Source of the DNA: Xenococcaceae cyanobacterium MO_167.B27
GTDB taxonomy: Bacteria; Cyanobacteriota; Cyanobacteriia; Cyanobacteriales; Xenococcaceae
Reading direction: 5' to 3'
Assembly (NCBI GenBank): GCA_030065935.1
Contig: JASJCP010000001.1
Location: 94,771 to 158,770 of the forward strand
DNA: 64,000 bases
Shown here in pieces: positions 36,079 through 46,074 of the stretch (position 1 is the first letter of the stretch; every line of letters starts with the position of its first letter). Made by a program: the position numbers and the translations under genes. Under the pieces are notes generated by a model. It made no database searches. It was given only the letters and a program-made list of their open reading frames with translations, and was not told where the DNA came from.

Positions 36079-38502
36079 TCAATTTAGATAAACAATAGTA
36101 ACTCCTGAACCGCCTTCTTTTTGGGGTGCTAGTTCGTATTTATCCACTTGGGGATGACGTTGCAGAAAATCGTGAACCCCTTGGCGTAAGCGTCCTGTTC
36201 CTTTACCATGTACGATCCAAAGTATGCCCGATTCTGTGGCTTTGGCGATCGCACTTTCAATGTCGGATTCTGCGTGAGCTACTCGACTTCCTCTAATATC
36301 TAGGGTGTTACGAGAGGTACGTATTGCAACAGGGGGTTTTTGGCTCCCAGGAGTAGAGGAAGATTTTTTAGCAGGGGTAGTTTTGGGTTTTGTCTCAACT
36401 TTTTGTCCGTCTAGAGATTCAATGTCTGTTAGAGATACATTCATTTTCATTAAGCCAAAACGGACTGTTATTTGGGATTCTGCTTCGTCAAGACTCAATA
36501 CTTCTCCTGTTTGTCCTAGACGGGGTATTCTTACTTTTTCTCCTATCTGGGGTTTATAGCCTGGTTTGGCTTTTTTCGGTTGCTGAACTGCTTTAAGTTG
36601 CTTTTCGGCAATTTTATTGAGTTCTTCCGTGGCTTGTTGGGCTTTTTGGGCGGTTTGTTCTCCTTTTTGGAGACGATGAATTACTTGGGCTATTTCTGCT
36701 TTCGCGGATGCGATCGCCTGTTCTACGGCTTTTTCTTGAGATAGTTTGAGTTTTTGTTCTCTCGCTTGTAAAAATTCGGCTCTTTCAGCAACTTCACTGT
36801 AAAATTGTTCGGTTTTTGCTAAAAGTTCCCCTGCTTCTTGGGCTTTGGTTTCCTGTTCCCTTCTTTGAGCTTCTAATGCTGCGATTACTTGGTTAACATC
36901 TTCATTTTTACTTGCTCCTACTAGGTTTTGGGCGGAGGTGACAATTTCGGAATTTAACCCTAATCTTTGAGCAATAGTCAGAGCATTAGAACGCCCTGGA
37001 ATCCCCCAAAGTAAGCGGTAAGTCGGTTGTAAAGTCATGTCGTTGAACTCTACAGAAGCATTCTCAAATCTTTCATCTTGATACTTGAGGGCTTTTAATT
37101 CCCCATAGTGGGTAGTTGCTACAGTGAGTTTGGTTTGTTCTGCAAGATATTTTAATAATGCGATCGCCAAAGCACTTCCTTCTACTGGATCCGTACCCGC
37201 CCCCACCTCATCTAGTAGCACTAGAGAGTTACTAGGTGCATCTTGAGCTTGATTGGAATCACCAGACTTAATAGCTTCTATAATGCGACCAATACGACGA
37301 ATATGACCTGAAAAAGTTGATAAACTCTGTTGTAGAGACTGTTCATCTCCAATATCTGCTAATACCTGCTCAAACCACGGTAATTCTACTGGCTCTTTGG
37401 CTGGTACAAAAATTCCTGCTTTTGCCATCAATACTGCTAAACCCAAGGTTTTAAGAGTAACAGTTTTACCTCCTGTATTGGGTCCTGTAATGGCGATAAC
37501 ACGGGTTTGAGGTTCAATTGTGACATCAATAGGAACTACATCATGACCTGATTCATGTTTGCCTTGCCATACTAAAAGGGGATGACGTAACCGACGCAAA
37601 GTAATGCTTTCTTCTGGTGTAGTGAAACGGGGTGGGTTAGCTTCAAGCCATAGACTGTAACGCGCCCTCGCAGTAGCCAAATCTAATACAGTTGCGATCG
37701 CCAACAACTTTTCTAAGTCTTCTTGAACTGCTGCAACTTTTTCGGTTAAGGCTTTTAATACTGCTTCTTCTTCTCTTTTTTCTTGTTTTTCGGCTTGTCT
37801 GAGTTGATTACCCCAGTTAACTACAGAATTTGGTTCAATATAAAGAGTCGAACCTGTACTAGAAACATCGTGAACCACACCAGGAATAGTCTCTTTCTGA
37901 CCCGCTTTCACAGATAGTACAAAGCGATCTCCTCTCTGGGTAATAACAGTTTCTTGTAATGCAGTAGGATTTTTCTGAATAATCCTTTGCAGAATTTGAT
38001 AAATCTTCTGACGCTGACTCTTGATTTTATTCCGTATCTCTCCTAATTTGGGACTGGCGCGGTCTGCTACATCTCCGCGATCATCTATACAATGATGGAT
38101 ATCCTGTTCAATTTCGGGATAAGTACGTAAGTCTGTTACTAGTCCGCAGAGTGTGGGTAATTCTTCTGCTTTACTCTCAATAGTGCGTCTTAAATATCTC
38201 ACTCCAGCTAAAGTAGTAGCCAGATCGAGAAGTTCTTTGGCTGATAAAATTCCCCCGATACTGGTTCTTTCTAAAGCTTCACCAATATCTTTAACTCCTC
38301 TAAAAGACCATCCTGAATCTAGCTGCTGTTCTAGATTATAGATTTCTTTGGTTTGAGCTAATAGCTGTTGGCTTTCTGCTTCTGTGGTGGGTAATTTTAA
38401 ATGACGGGCTGCTACTGCGCCCAATTTAGTCTCAGCAAAAGTTGCAAGCTGTTGACACAGAAGTCGCCATTCTAATAGTTGTAGGGTTTCGTTAATAATC
38501 AA
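36079..38502 (-). CDS. mutS2: endonuclease MutS2
   Basis: This 807-residue MutS2 has no mismatch-recognition domain I. It has core and clamp regions (about 1-310), an ABC-type ATPase with Walker A TGPNTGGKTVTLKTLG (about 345) and Walker B LVLLDEVGAGTDP, a coiled coil (about 520-640), a KOW-like segment, and a C-terminal Smr nuclease domain starting near NTLDIRGSRVAHAESDIE, with IVHGKGTGRLRQGVHDFL. Family members suppress homologous recombination or split collided ribosomes. It is transcribed alone. The stop lies 93 bp past the TnpB relic. Confidence 0.96.
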   Translation of the reverse strand: MIINETLQLLEWRLLCQQLATFAETKLGAVAARHLKLPTTEAESQQLLAQTKEIYNLEQQLDSGWSFRGVKDIGEALERTSIGGILSAKELLDLATTLAGVRYLRRTIESKAEELPTLCGLVTDLRTYPEIEQDIHHCIDDRGDVADRASPKLGEIRNKIKSQRQKIYQILQRIIQKNPTALQETVITQRGDRFVLSVKAGQKETIPGVVHDVSSTGSTLYIEPNSVVNWGNQLRQAEKQEKREEEAVLKALTEKVAAVQEDLEKLLAIATVLDLATARARYSLWLEANPPRFTTPEESITLRRLRHPLLVWQGKHESGHDVVPIDVTIEPQTRVIAITGPNTGGKTVTLKTLGLAVLMAKAGIFVPAKEPVELPWFEQVLADIGDEQSLQQSLSTFSGHIRRIGRIIEAIKSGDSNQAQDAPSNSLVLLDEVGAGTDPVEGSALAIALLKYLAEQTKLTVATTHYGELKALKYQDERFENASVEFNDMTLQPTYRLLWGIPGRSNALTIAQRLGLNSEIVTSAQNLVGASKNEDVNQVIAALEAQRREQETKAQEAGELLAKTEQFYSEVAERAEFLQAREQKLKLSQEKAVEQAIASAKAEIAQVIHRLQKGEQTAQKAQQATEELNKIAEKQLKAVQQPKKAKPGYKPQIGEKVRIPRLGQTGEVLSLDEAESQITVRFGLMKMNVSLTDIESLDGQKVETKPKTTPAKKSSSTPGSQKPPVAIRTSRNTLDIRGSRVAHAESDIESAIAKATESGILWIVHGKGTGRLRQGVHDFLQRHPQVDKYELAPQKEGGSGVTIVYLN

Positions 38503-38681
38503 GGTTATAAAGTTGGAATTGATATATTGAAATGTTTACGTACTATATATAGATTACAATGCACACTTTTGCTAAAAAATAAATAAAGATATGTTGCTTT
38601 TTAGAAAAGTTTTAGTTAATATTATTTACAAGAGCTTGACTCAGACTCAAGTATCATCTAGAAATTATAGGACTCATCATC

Positions 38682-38825
38682 ATGGAAAATCAAGGAAACA
38701 AATTTGGCTTCACTGCTTTTGCAGAAAACTGGAATGGTCGTCTAGCTATGCTAGGTTTCATCATTGCAGTAGCAACTGAACTTATGACTGGTAAAGGAAT
38801 TCTTGCTCAGTTAGGTTTAATGTAA
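38682..38825 (+). CDS. hli: high-light-inducible protein (one-helix Hlip)
   Basis: This 47-codon gene was found by eye between mutS2 and ribBA. It encodes MENQGNKFGFTAFAENWNGR, then LAMLGFIIAVATELMTGKGI and LAQLGLM. The chlorophyll-binding ExxxNGRxAMxGF motif of the LHC/ELIP superfamily is intact, and one membrane helix is present. Hlips sit in thylakoids, bind chlorophyll and carotenoid, and protect newly made PSII under high light. A TTGACT / TAGAAATTAT stretch at about 38,636-38,665 could be its promoter. It is divergent from mutS2. Confidence 0.93.
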   Translation: MENQGNKFGFTAFAENWNGRLAMLGFIIAVATELMTGKGILAQLGLM

Positions 38826-38916
38826 TAGATTCTTAATCTAAATTGCTACTAAGTTAATTTAGTAAATTAAGATTCCCTCGAAGTTTTAACAATTAAAGCT
38901 TTGGGGGTTTTTAATT

Positions 38917-38990
38917 GGTTAGTAGTTAGTGGTTAGTAGTTAGTAATTAGTGGTTAGTAGTTAGTGGTTAGTAGTTAGTGGTTAGTAATT
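38917..38990. repeat. TTAGTGG/TTAGTAG tandem repeat
   Basis: About ten short units of GGTTAGTAGTTAGTGGTTAG type follow the Hlip gene and separate it from the convergent ribBA. Similar tracts lie at 3185-3298 and 63,247-63,281. Confidence 0.8.
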
Positions 38991-38999
38991 ATTAACTTT

Positions 39000-40673
39000 T
39001 TACTCAAAACTATAAATCTTTTGACTTTCGAGATTGCCACAAAGCTGAGAAGGTTGCTGAGTTATAGGGTAACACTTGCGGTCTAACTTAACTTGTAGTC
39101 CTAACATGGGGTCATCTCCTGTAGCAATGAGAAATTCCAGACGTTTAATTTCTTCCCAAGTAACGAGATTGTCTAATATTTGGGTTATAGCTTCTAGATA
39201 AGGGTTTTGACAGTTGTGATACCAATCAGAGTTAACTAAATTAGGTTGGTCAAAGCCAAGGTGAAACACTAAAGAAGGGCTGCTAAACAAGGCGATAGCT
39301 ATCGGTCTAGCTTCTTCTTGCAACAATAAATTAAAAGACTGAGCCAGATGCCGTATTTTATCTAGTTTCTCATAACGGGCTGTCACCGAATCTATATCGG
39401 AATGCCAAGAAATAGAGATAGTAATAATGTAGGTTTGTAAGAGTAAATGACCTAATTTTTTAGCTTTAGTTGCCAAATACTGAGAATTGTGATCGTTAGC
39501 TTCAATTAGTAAGGGGACACGCTCAACTATTTCTAAACCATAACCTTTCAGTCCGGCAATTTTACGGGGGTTATTAGTAATGAGACGAATTTTTTTAACG
39601 CCTAAATCATTGAGAATTTGCGCCCCCATGCCATAATCTCTTAAGTCCGCAGGAAAGCCTAATCTTTCATTGGCTTCTACCGTATCTAAACCCATATCTT
39701 GTAAGGAATAGGCTTTTAACTTGTTAATTAAACCAATTCCTCTACCTTCTTGACGCAAATACACTACTACTCCTAACCCTGTATCCTCCAGCATTTGGAG
39801 TGCTGCTTGTAGCTGCATCCGACAATCACACCGTAAAGAGCCTAGAGCATCTCCTGTTAAACATTCTGAGTGCATCCTCACCATTACAGGATGGTCTTTA
39901 AATTTTGTGGGATTGCCTTTGACAATGGCAATATGTTCAGTATTATCTAAAGCATTGTGATAGGCGTATATTTTGAAATTTCCAAACTGACTGGGAAAAT
40001 TACATACTGTTTCTCGATATACAAAACGGTCATGGCGGAGACGATAGCTGATTAAATCCGCAATGCTAATTAATTTTAGATTGTGCTTACGGGAATATTC
40101 TATAAGTTCGGGTAATCGCGCCATTGAGCCATCAAGATTTTGAATTTCACAAATTACTCCTGCTGGGTAAAGTCCTGACAATCTAGCCAAATCTACTGCT
40201 GCTTCTGTATGTCCTGCTCGTTTTAGGACTCCCCCTTTTCTAGCTCTAAGAGGGAAAATATGACCTGGACGAACTAAATCTTCGGGTTTGGTAGCAGGAT
40301 TAATTGCTACTTGAATGGTGCGAGCGCGGTCATCTGCAGAAATCCCTGTACTGACTCCGAGTTTGGGAGAAGCATCAATACTGACAGTAAACGCAGTTTG
40401 ATTGCTATCAGTATTTTTAGTGACCATAAGGGGCAAATCTAGAGTATCTAATCTTTCTCCTGTCATTGCCAAACAGATTAAGCCACGGGCTTGCACCGCC
40501 ATAAAATTGATGTTGTCAGGAGTGGCAAATTGAGCAGCACAAATCAAATCCCCTTCATTTTCCCGATTTTCATCATCTACGACCACAATGGGACGACCTG
40601 CTTTAATATCTGCTAGGGCAGAGTCTATAGAATCAAAAATACAGTCATTGTTATGGGGAGTATTCACACGCAA
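39000..40673 (-). CDS. ribBA: bifunctional DHBP synthase / GTP cyclohydrolase II
   Basis: This 557-residue enzyme catalyses the two entry steps of riboflavin synthesis. The RibB domain (about 1-210) has VVDDENRENEGDLICAAQF and RPGHIFPLRARKGGVLKRAGHTE. The RibA domain (about 215-405) has zinc ligands in HSECLTGDALGSLRCDCRMQ and LRQEGRGIGLINK. A further about 150 residues form the C-terminal extension found in many cyanobacteria, of unknown function. It starts at ATG 40673. Confidence 0.96.
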   Translation of the reverse strand: MRVNTPHNNDCIFDSIDSALADIKAGRPIVVVDDENRENEGDLICAAQFATPDNINFMAVQARGLICLAMTGERLDTLDLPLMVTKNTDSNQTAFTVSIDASPKLGVSTGISADDRARTIQVAINPATKPEDLVRPGHIFPLRARKGGVLKRAGHTEAAVDLARLSGLYPAGVICEIQNLDGSMARLPELIEYSRKHNLKLISIADLISYRLRHDRFVYRETVCNFPSQFGNFKIYAYHNALDNTEHIAIVKGNPTKFKDHPVMVRMHSECLTGDALGSLRCDCRMQLQAALQMLEDTGLGVVVYLRQEGRGIGLINKLKAYSLQDMGLDTVEANERLGFPADLRDYGMGAQILNDLGVKKIRLITNNPRKIAGLKGYGLEIVERVPLLIEANDHNSQYLATKAKKLGHLLLQTYIITISISWHSDIDSVTARYEKLDKIRHLAQSFNLLLQEEARPIAIALFSSPSLVFHLGFDQPNLVNSDWYHNCQNPYLEAITQILDNLVTWEEIKRLEFLIATGDDPMLGLQVKLDRKCYPITQQPSQLCGNLESQKIYSFE

Positions 40674-40846
40674 AAACTCAATAAAAATATTTGATTACAT
40701 ATTGGGAGTCTATTTCGATTGTAACGTGGTAGCTGCTACACAATCTTAGTAGCTCACAAACTTATTTTTAATTGATCTGTGATGTTTGGCACTCATGCAA
40801 GAGGCAAGAGGCAAAAGGGACATAATTCTTTATTCTGTATTCTGAG

Positions 40847-41905
40847 CTATTCACCAGATTGATTAACTTGACTGGATTGAGAATTTTCCCCCATAACATG
40901 AGCAACTAATATCCAACTAGAAAAGCCCAAGGATATACCTGCAAGTAAGGAAACCACAATCAACCAATTACGTAAAGTTTTTATCTGCTTATCACTATTA
41001 CGCAAAGAAGCACGAATCGGATTTACCCATGACACTAATTCTTGACGATATTTATCCTCGAATTCTTCTGGAGAAATGTGCATTTCATCCCTTTGGACTG
41101 CCCATTCTTGCAGACTAGCTCTTTGACGCGACCAATCATCTAAAGCAGTTTTTAATTGATTATCAAGCTCGTGTTTGAGGTTAAATATCTGTTGATTGAC
41201 TTGAGAGCTTAGGGCTTGGTTAGCATTGCTCAATTGACTGTGAACATTGCTAATTTCATTACGAACTGACTCCAAACTAGCTATATGTTCTTGTTTGACT
41301 TGTGGTAGCTTTTGTTCTTTGGTTTCTCGCAACAAATTTTCGAGTTTTTCCAGCCTTTTTTCATAACTAGAGTCTACATTTGAAGTATTATTAATTTCTG
41401 CTATAGATTGCTGGTAATTTTCCAGTTGTTTCTGAAATTTATCTCGGTAAATTTCGATAAAATCTTCTAGTTGAGCCTGAAAAACTCCTAAATCCTGATG
41501 CTCGCTCTCTGGTAAAAAATTATTACTATTATGGTTGTTATTGTTTTCATAGACGAATCTGATTTTTGCTGCCAGTTCTTCTGCTGTGGTATTTTTGAGC
41601 AGATAGCCTTTTGCTCCTGCTCTGAGAGATTTACCTAAATAGTTATCATCGTCGTGACCACTCAAAAAGATAACTTTGACATCGGGAAAGCGATCGCATA
41701 TATGTCGAGTTGCACTCAAACCGTCCATTCCTGGCATATCAATATCCATCAGAACTACATCTGGTTGCAACATTTCGACTTTTTTTAGACCTTCTTCACC
41801 ATCGTAGGCTACTCCCACAACTTGAAAGTCCTCTTCTACTTCAAGCCATGTTTTTAACACTTCACAGAGAAGATGTTGATCATCTACTAATAAAATACGA
41901 ATCAT
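40847..41905 (-). CDS. NarL-type receiver domain fused to a coiled coil and membrane anchor
   Basis: This 352-residue protein has a complete receiver domain (about 1-120; Asp54 in VVLMDIDMPGMDG, DD pair at 8-9, Lys in KGYLLKN). There is no LuxR-type HTH. Instead a long coiled coil (about 140-290) leads to one C-terminal transmembrane helix (LIVVSLLAGISLGFSSWILV). The receiver closely resembles the degenerate one fused to HlyD at 28.2 kb, which suggests shared ancestry or a shared kinase. Output may be by protein interaction at the membrane. The kinase is unknown. Confidence 0.85.
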   Translation of the reverse strand: MIRILLVDDQHLLCEVLKTWLEVEEDFQVVGVAYDGEEGLKKVEMLQPDVVLMDIDMPGMDGLSATRHICDRFPDVKVIFLSGHDDDNYLGKSLRAGAKGYLLKNTTAEELAAKIRFVYENNNNHNSNNFLPESEHQDLGVFQAQLEDFIEIYRDKFQKQLENYQQSIAEINNTSNVDSSYEKRLEKLENLLRETKEQKLPQVKQEHIASLESVRNEISNVHSQLSNANQALSSQVNQQIFNLKHELDNQLKTALDDWSRQRASLQEWAVQRDEMHISPEEFEDKYRQELVSWVNPIRASLRNSDKQIKTLRNWLIVVSLLAGISLGFSSWILVAHVMGENSQSSQVNQSGE

Positions 41906-42216
41906 TATCTAGTACCTGGGTTACTTAATATAGTTAATAATTAGGGAGTTATATATCTATTGAGCTATTATGTATTGAGGAAGTCCAAGCGGGCTTCCCC
42001 TATCATAGGCGTAGTACCTTGGAGTTTTTTAATCAATTATATGCAATTAGTTTATTGTCTGGAATCAATGGTGAGCTATGGTGAGCAATCTTAGCAAAAA
42101 GTTGATAATTGATAGGGCGATAATTGATAATTTAGAGGTCTAAAGCCTCTTGTTTCCCTTCCAGAAAATTTATTGAGGGAAAGGTTGATCAATGCTTCAT
42201 GCTCTATTAATCACTA

Positions 42217-43791
42217 ATGACTATAGATTCTACTATTACAGAGATATCAATTAAAGGGAATCTAGAACAATTTTTAATTGTCTTATCCGTCTCTTTAAGT
42301 GTTGCCACTATTTCACGAATTTTTACCTGGTTTCGACAAATTCCCTATACACTCCTTCTAGTTATTGTTGGTCTGGCTCTGGCGTTTGTCGATATTCGCC
42401 TAGTTAATCTGTCTCCAGAGTTGATTTTAGAGATATTTTTACCTCCATTGCTATTTGAAGCAGCTTGGAATATTCGCTGGCGCAGTTTGAAAGAGAATCT
42501 GTTACCAGTAAGTTTATTTGCCATAGTGGGAGTGATTATTTCTGTTGTCGGTATCGCTTTGGCTTTAAGTCAGTTTACTGCTTTGTCTTTAGCGACAGCA
42601 TTGTTAGTGGGAGCTAGTTTATCAGCTACGGATCCTGTTTCTGTGGTGGCGTTATTTCGAGAATTAGGAGCTAGTAAACGCTTAACTATCCTTATGGAGG
42701 GGGAAAGTCTTTTTAATGATGGGGTAGCAGTAGTAGCTTTTGTCTTGTTAGTGGGTATCCCTTTGGGAATTCAAGAATTTTCTTTACCCACAACCGTTAT
42801 TCAGTTTTTCACTTTTGTCGGTATTGGTTTGGGTATTGGTAATGTTATTGGGTTTGGTATTTCCTATCTTACTCAAAGATTTGATCTTCCTCTGGTAGAA
42901 CAATCTCTTACCCTAGTTTCTGCTTATGGCACATATCTGGTGACAGAAGAGTTAGGGGGCTCCGGAGTTATTGGGGTTGTTACCGTCGGCATAATTTTGG
43001 GGAACTTTGGCTCTCGTATTGGTATGAATCCCCGTACCAGATTACTAGTATCAGAGTTTTGGGAATTTTTAGCCTTTTTTGTCAATTCAATTGTATTTTT
43101 GTTAATTGGCGATCAAATTAATTTTGTTAGTCTTAGTAACAACTTTAATTTAATTTTAGTAGCGATCGCAGCCGTCTTAGTCACAAGAGCGATCGTAATT
43201 TTTGGTTTGGGGAATATTAGTAATTTACTACGGAAAACTCAAATTAATCTCCGAGAACAAACTGTTCTGTGGTGGGGTGGTTTAAGAGGTTCAGTATCTA
43301 TCGCCCTGGCTTTGAGTGTTCCTGTGTTAATGACTGGTAGGCAAGAAATTATTGATACAGTATTTGGTGTAGTTCTATTTACTCTATTAGTTCAAGGATT
43401 AACTACTCAATGGCTACTAGAAACCCTAGATTTAATCGGCGATCAACCCCTAAAACAAGAATATTCTGAATTATTAGCTCGTAGAGTTGCCCTCAAAAGA
43501 GTCCTGAATTATTTAGACGATAACGAAATTTCTTCTCTTATTGAGCCTGAATTTTATCGCTATCAACAGGGTTTAGTCAAAGGGGAATTGCAGTCTATTG
43601 AAGACAAAATTGAGAAAATGAATCGAGAACATGATAACTTGCGATCGCTGAGTCGGGAACAACTGCGAGAACAAATGTTAGATCTTGAAGCGGATACTTA
43701 TGCTGAGTTGATCCGCGCTGGAAAGTTAAACGAGAATCTTTCCCCCCTCATGCAAGAAATTATGGCACAAGCCGACTACAACGAAATATAG
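42217..43791 (+). CDS. CPA1-family Na+/H+ antiporter
   Basis: This 524-residue protein has about 12 transmembrane helices (residues about 15-400) and a cytosolic C-terminal tail of about 120 residues rich in charged residues. CPA1 signatures include FLPPLLFEAAWNIRW, SLSATDPVSVVALFRELG, MEGESLFNDGVAVVAF and WWGGLRGSVSIALALS. It exchanges Na+ or K+ for H+ across the plasma or thylakoid membrane and helps in salt and pH homeostasis. It resembles cyanobacterial NhaS/ApNhaP-type antiporters. Which paralog it is cannot be decided. Confidence 0.94.
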   Translation: MTIDSTITEISIKGNLEQFLIVLSVSLSVATISRIFTWFRQIPYTLLLVIVGLALAFVDIRLVNLSPELILEIFLPPLLFEAAWNIRWRSLKENLLPVSLFAIVGVIISVVGIALALSQFTALSLATALLVGASLSATDPVSVVALFRELGASKRLTILMEGESLFNDGVAVVAFVLLVGIPLGIQEFSLPTTVIQFFTFVGIGLGIGNVIGFGISYLTQRFDLPLVEQSLTLVSAYGTYLVTEELGGSGVIGVVTVGIILGNFGSRIGMNPRTRLLVSEFWEFLAFFVNSIVFLLIGDQINFVSLSNNFNLILVAIAAVLVTRAIVIFGLGNISNLLRKTQINLREQTVLWWGGLRGSVSIALALSVPVLMTGRQEIIDTVFGVVLFTLLVQGLTTQWLLETLDLIGDQPLKQEYSELLARRVALKRVLNYLDDNEISSLIEPEFYRYQQGLVKGELQSIEDKIEKMNREHDNLRSLSREQLREQMLDLEADTYAELIRAGKLNENLSPLMQEIMAQADYNEI

Positions 43792-43887
43792 GGATGAGAT
43801 ATCATAGGATTAATTGGGGTCAGGGTGTACTGCTTTGATCACAATATAATCTTCGCTCTTGTGCTGATGTGCTAGCATAATCCTACT

Positions 43888-44250
43888 TTGCTAATTAAAT
43901 GTGTTGGTCATGGTAACAGACCAGTGATTCATGTCGATAAATTTGGTTTTCCCAGAAGAAATAAATCAGGAGAACTTGTCAGAAAATCTGCCCACATCAA
44001 ACAAGTCAAAGGTTTCCAAACTGGAGATATGGTCAGAGCAATAGTTCCCAAAGGTAAGAAAATTGACCGTGGGGGATGCTCTCTAACCGAGAGCATATCC
44101 AACCACGGTGTTGGCTCTTATCTGGGTAAAGTTGCTGTTCGCTCTTCTGGTTCATTTAATATCAAAACCGTTAATCAAACAGTACAAGGGATTAGTCACA
44201 AATATTGCAGTATTGTCCAGAAAAAAGATGGCTATACTTATGGATTTTAA
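43888..44250 (+). pseudogene. C-terminal fragment of an IscB-type (RRXRR/HNH) nuclease
   Basis: The 120-residue frame reads KCVGHGNRPVIHVDKFGFPR, then KQVKGFQTGDMVRAIVPKGK, GSYLGKVAVRSSGSFNIKT and VQGISHKYCSIVQKKDGYTY. This is the conserved C-terminal part of cyanobacterial IscB proteins (the GHGSRQM...DKYGFP and GFQTGDxVKA motifs). The RuvC, bridge helix and HNH portions are missing. Its TTG start is only the first available codon. It is a decayed transposon gene. Confidence 0.75.
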
Positions 44251-44324
44251 CATTTCACTCACGGCTTTAGCCGTTTCAACTGTTGTTCCTCCTCGGTCTC
44301 AAGACGCGAGGTTTCCCAACTGCG

Positions 44325-44545
44325 TACCCCATGATTTAAACAAATATTGTGCAGTCCTAGCTAAAGAATTTGACTTTGATAAAAAACTTAACTCTACAGC
44401 CAGACAATCATCAGCAGAGCGGGCATGGTCTGCTATTTCTCGTTTTCTTGAACGGGTCGCTCATGGGGGAAACCCCCAAGACCGCGCCCGTCCGCTTTTA
44501 CGATAACTGTAAAAAGAAAATACCAGGCAAAAGCGGGAGGATGTC
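44325..44545 (+). pseudogene. tnpB: TnpB fragment split by a small GC-rich repeat
   Basis: NKYCAVLAKEFDFDKKLNST and AERAWSAISRF are an N-terminal TnpB segment. The continuation FYDNCKKKIPGK lies in another frame about 50 bp later. Between them sits a GC-rich palindromic insert (GGGTCGCTCATGGGGGAAAC, then CCCCAAGACCGCGCCCG), which causes the frameshift. The fragment ends at GGGAGGATGTCAAGG, an IS605-type end motif. Confidence 0.75.
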
Positions 44546-44652
44546 AAGGAGACAGCAATTGCGATTGGTATCGGGATCGTAACATCTTTTTCCGATAATA
44601 TGTTTATATAATTTCTCGGCTAACTAAGCTAATCTTATCTTATCTCCTGGCT

Positions 44653-46074
44653 ATGACATTTGTAGTGGGCAAAACTTTACAAAATGGGAAATATCTTCTT
44701 GAGGAAGAATTAGGTGAAGGCGGTTTTGGGCGCACTTATAAAGCTATTAATCAAGTTCTGGATCAGGTAGTTGTCATTAAAACATTTAAGTCTGACTTGA
44801 CTGACCCGACTCAGCTATCTGAAGCCAAAAAGAAATTTTTAAAAGAAGCTCAAAGATTGATCAAGTGCCATCATCCCAACATTGTTCGATTTTACGAGTT
44901 TTTCAGCGAAGATGAAGTCCCCTACATCGTAATGGATTACATTCCAGGGAAAACTTTAGATCAGATCATCTTTCCTCATAATCCATTGCCAGAAGAAGTT
45001 GCCATTGCCTATATCAGAGAGATAGGAGAAGCCTTAAAAGTAGTCCACGAAAATGGTTTTCTGCATCGGGATGTTAAACCACAAAATTTAATTCTGCGTC
45101 GGAATAAGCGACAAGTAGTTCTCATTGATTTTGGCATTGCTAGAGAGTTTTCTGAAGGATTAATTCAAACTCACACTAGCTTAGTATCAGACGGTTATGC
45201 ACCCATAGAGCAATACCTACCCAAAGCCAAACGCACTCCTGCTACAGATATTTACGCTTTAGCAGCTACTCTATACACACTGATAACGGCTGAAGTTCCC
45301 ATTGCAGCAACCTTAAGAAATCGTCTTCCCTTAGAGACTCCACAACAGATTCGACCAGAGTTAAGCGCTCGCGTATCTGAGGCAATCATGAAGGGTATGG
45401 CATTGGAATTGGAAGAACGCCCCAGAAGAATAGATGATTGGCTGGCTTTATTACCTGAAACTGGCAATAATGTTTCCTATTCATCAGTAGTAACCACAAG
45501 AGAAATTGATAATGGTGAAAAATCGACAAATTCTGGATTTTCGTACATTAAAGGATTAAGGAAAGGCAAACAACTCTGGGCAGCATTGATAGTACTTGTG
45601 GCAGTGATAGGAGGTTTAGATTATGCTTGGTTGCGACTTCAAGCCTTATCTGGGGATGAAAAAATTCAATTAAATAGTACTGAAGAATCTGAGCCAAAAA
45701 CTCCTGAAACACCGAATCCATCTCCTCCTCGTAGAGTACCTAGTACTTTAGTATCTCCCAAGGAATTGGAGGGACAGATTAATCCTAATGTAGCTCCGAG
45801 GGAAAAATCTGAGCCAAAAACTCTTGAAACACCGAATCCATCCCCCCCTCGTAGAGTACCTAGTATTTTCCTATCTCCTGATGAAATAAACCGGGAAATC
45901 CAACCGACAAACTCTAATTTCCAAAGGGAGGAACCCTCTAATTCTCGCCAAACAATAGACAACAAAAAGCAATTAGAGGATGAACTAAGAAACAGAAAAT
46001 ATGATGATGATGATGATGATTATGATGATTATGATGATGACGACGACGATGATGATGATGATGATGATGATTAA
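44653..46074 (+). CDS. Ser/Thr protein kinase with a membrane helix and poly-Asp tail
   Basis: This 473-residue Hanks-type kinase has a complete kinase domain (about 10-270): glycine loop LGEGGFGRTYKA, VVIKTF lysine, catalytic HRDVKPQNLIL and DFGIAREF. One transmembrane helix (about 312-332) follows, then a Pro-rich external region with a duplicated segment (SEPKT.ETPNPSPPRRVPS twice). It ends in about 25 residues that are almost all Asp, encoded by a GAT/GAC tandem repeat (46,002-46,071). The acidic tail may bind cations or be a slippage product. A paralog lacking this tail lies 310 bp downstream. Confidence 0.9.
   Translation: MTFVVGKTLQNGKYLLEEELGEGGFGRTYKAINQVLDQVVVIKTFKSDLTDPTQLSEAKKKFLKEAQRLIKCHHPNIVRFYEFFSEDEVPYIVMDYIPGKTLDQIIFPHNPLPEEVAIAYIREIGEALKVVHENGFLHRDVKPQNLILRRNKRQVVLIDFGIAREFSEGLIQTHTSLVSDGYAPIEQYLPKAKRTPATDIYALAATLYTLITAEVPIAATLRNRLPLETPQQIRPELSARVSEAIMKGMALELEERPRRIDDWLALLPETGNNVSYSSVVTTREIDNGEKSTNSGFSYIKGLRKGKQLWAALIVLVAVIGGLDYAWLRLQALSGDEKIQLNSTEESEPKTPETPNPSPPRRVPSTLVSPKELEGQINPNVAPREKSEPKTLETPNPSPPRRVPSIFLSPDEINREIQPTNSNFQREEPSNSRQTIDNKKQLEDELRNRKYDDDDDDYDDYDDDDDDDDDDDDD
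46002..46071 (+). repeat. GAT/GAC trinucleotide repeat coding for poly-Asp
   Basis: About 23 nearly consecutive GAT/GAC codons, broken only by three TAT codons, form the 3' end of the kinase gene. Such tracts are prone to slippage. Confidence 0.9.

Noticed and set aside
36305..36596. ORFs antisense to mutS2
   Set aside because: The minus-strand frame is the conserved MutS2. The opposite frames are composition artefacts.
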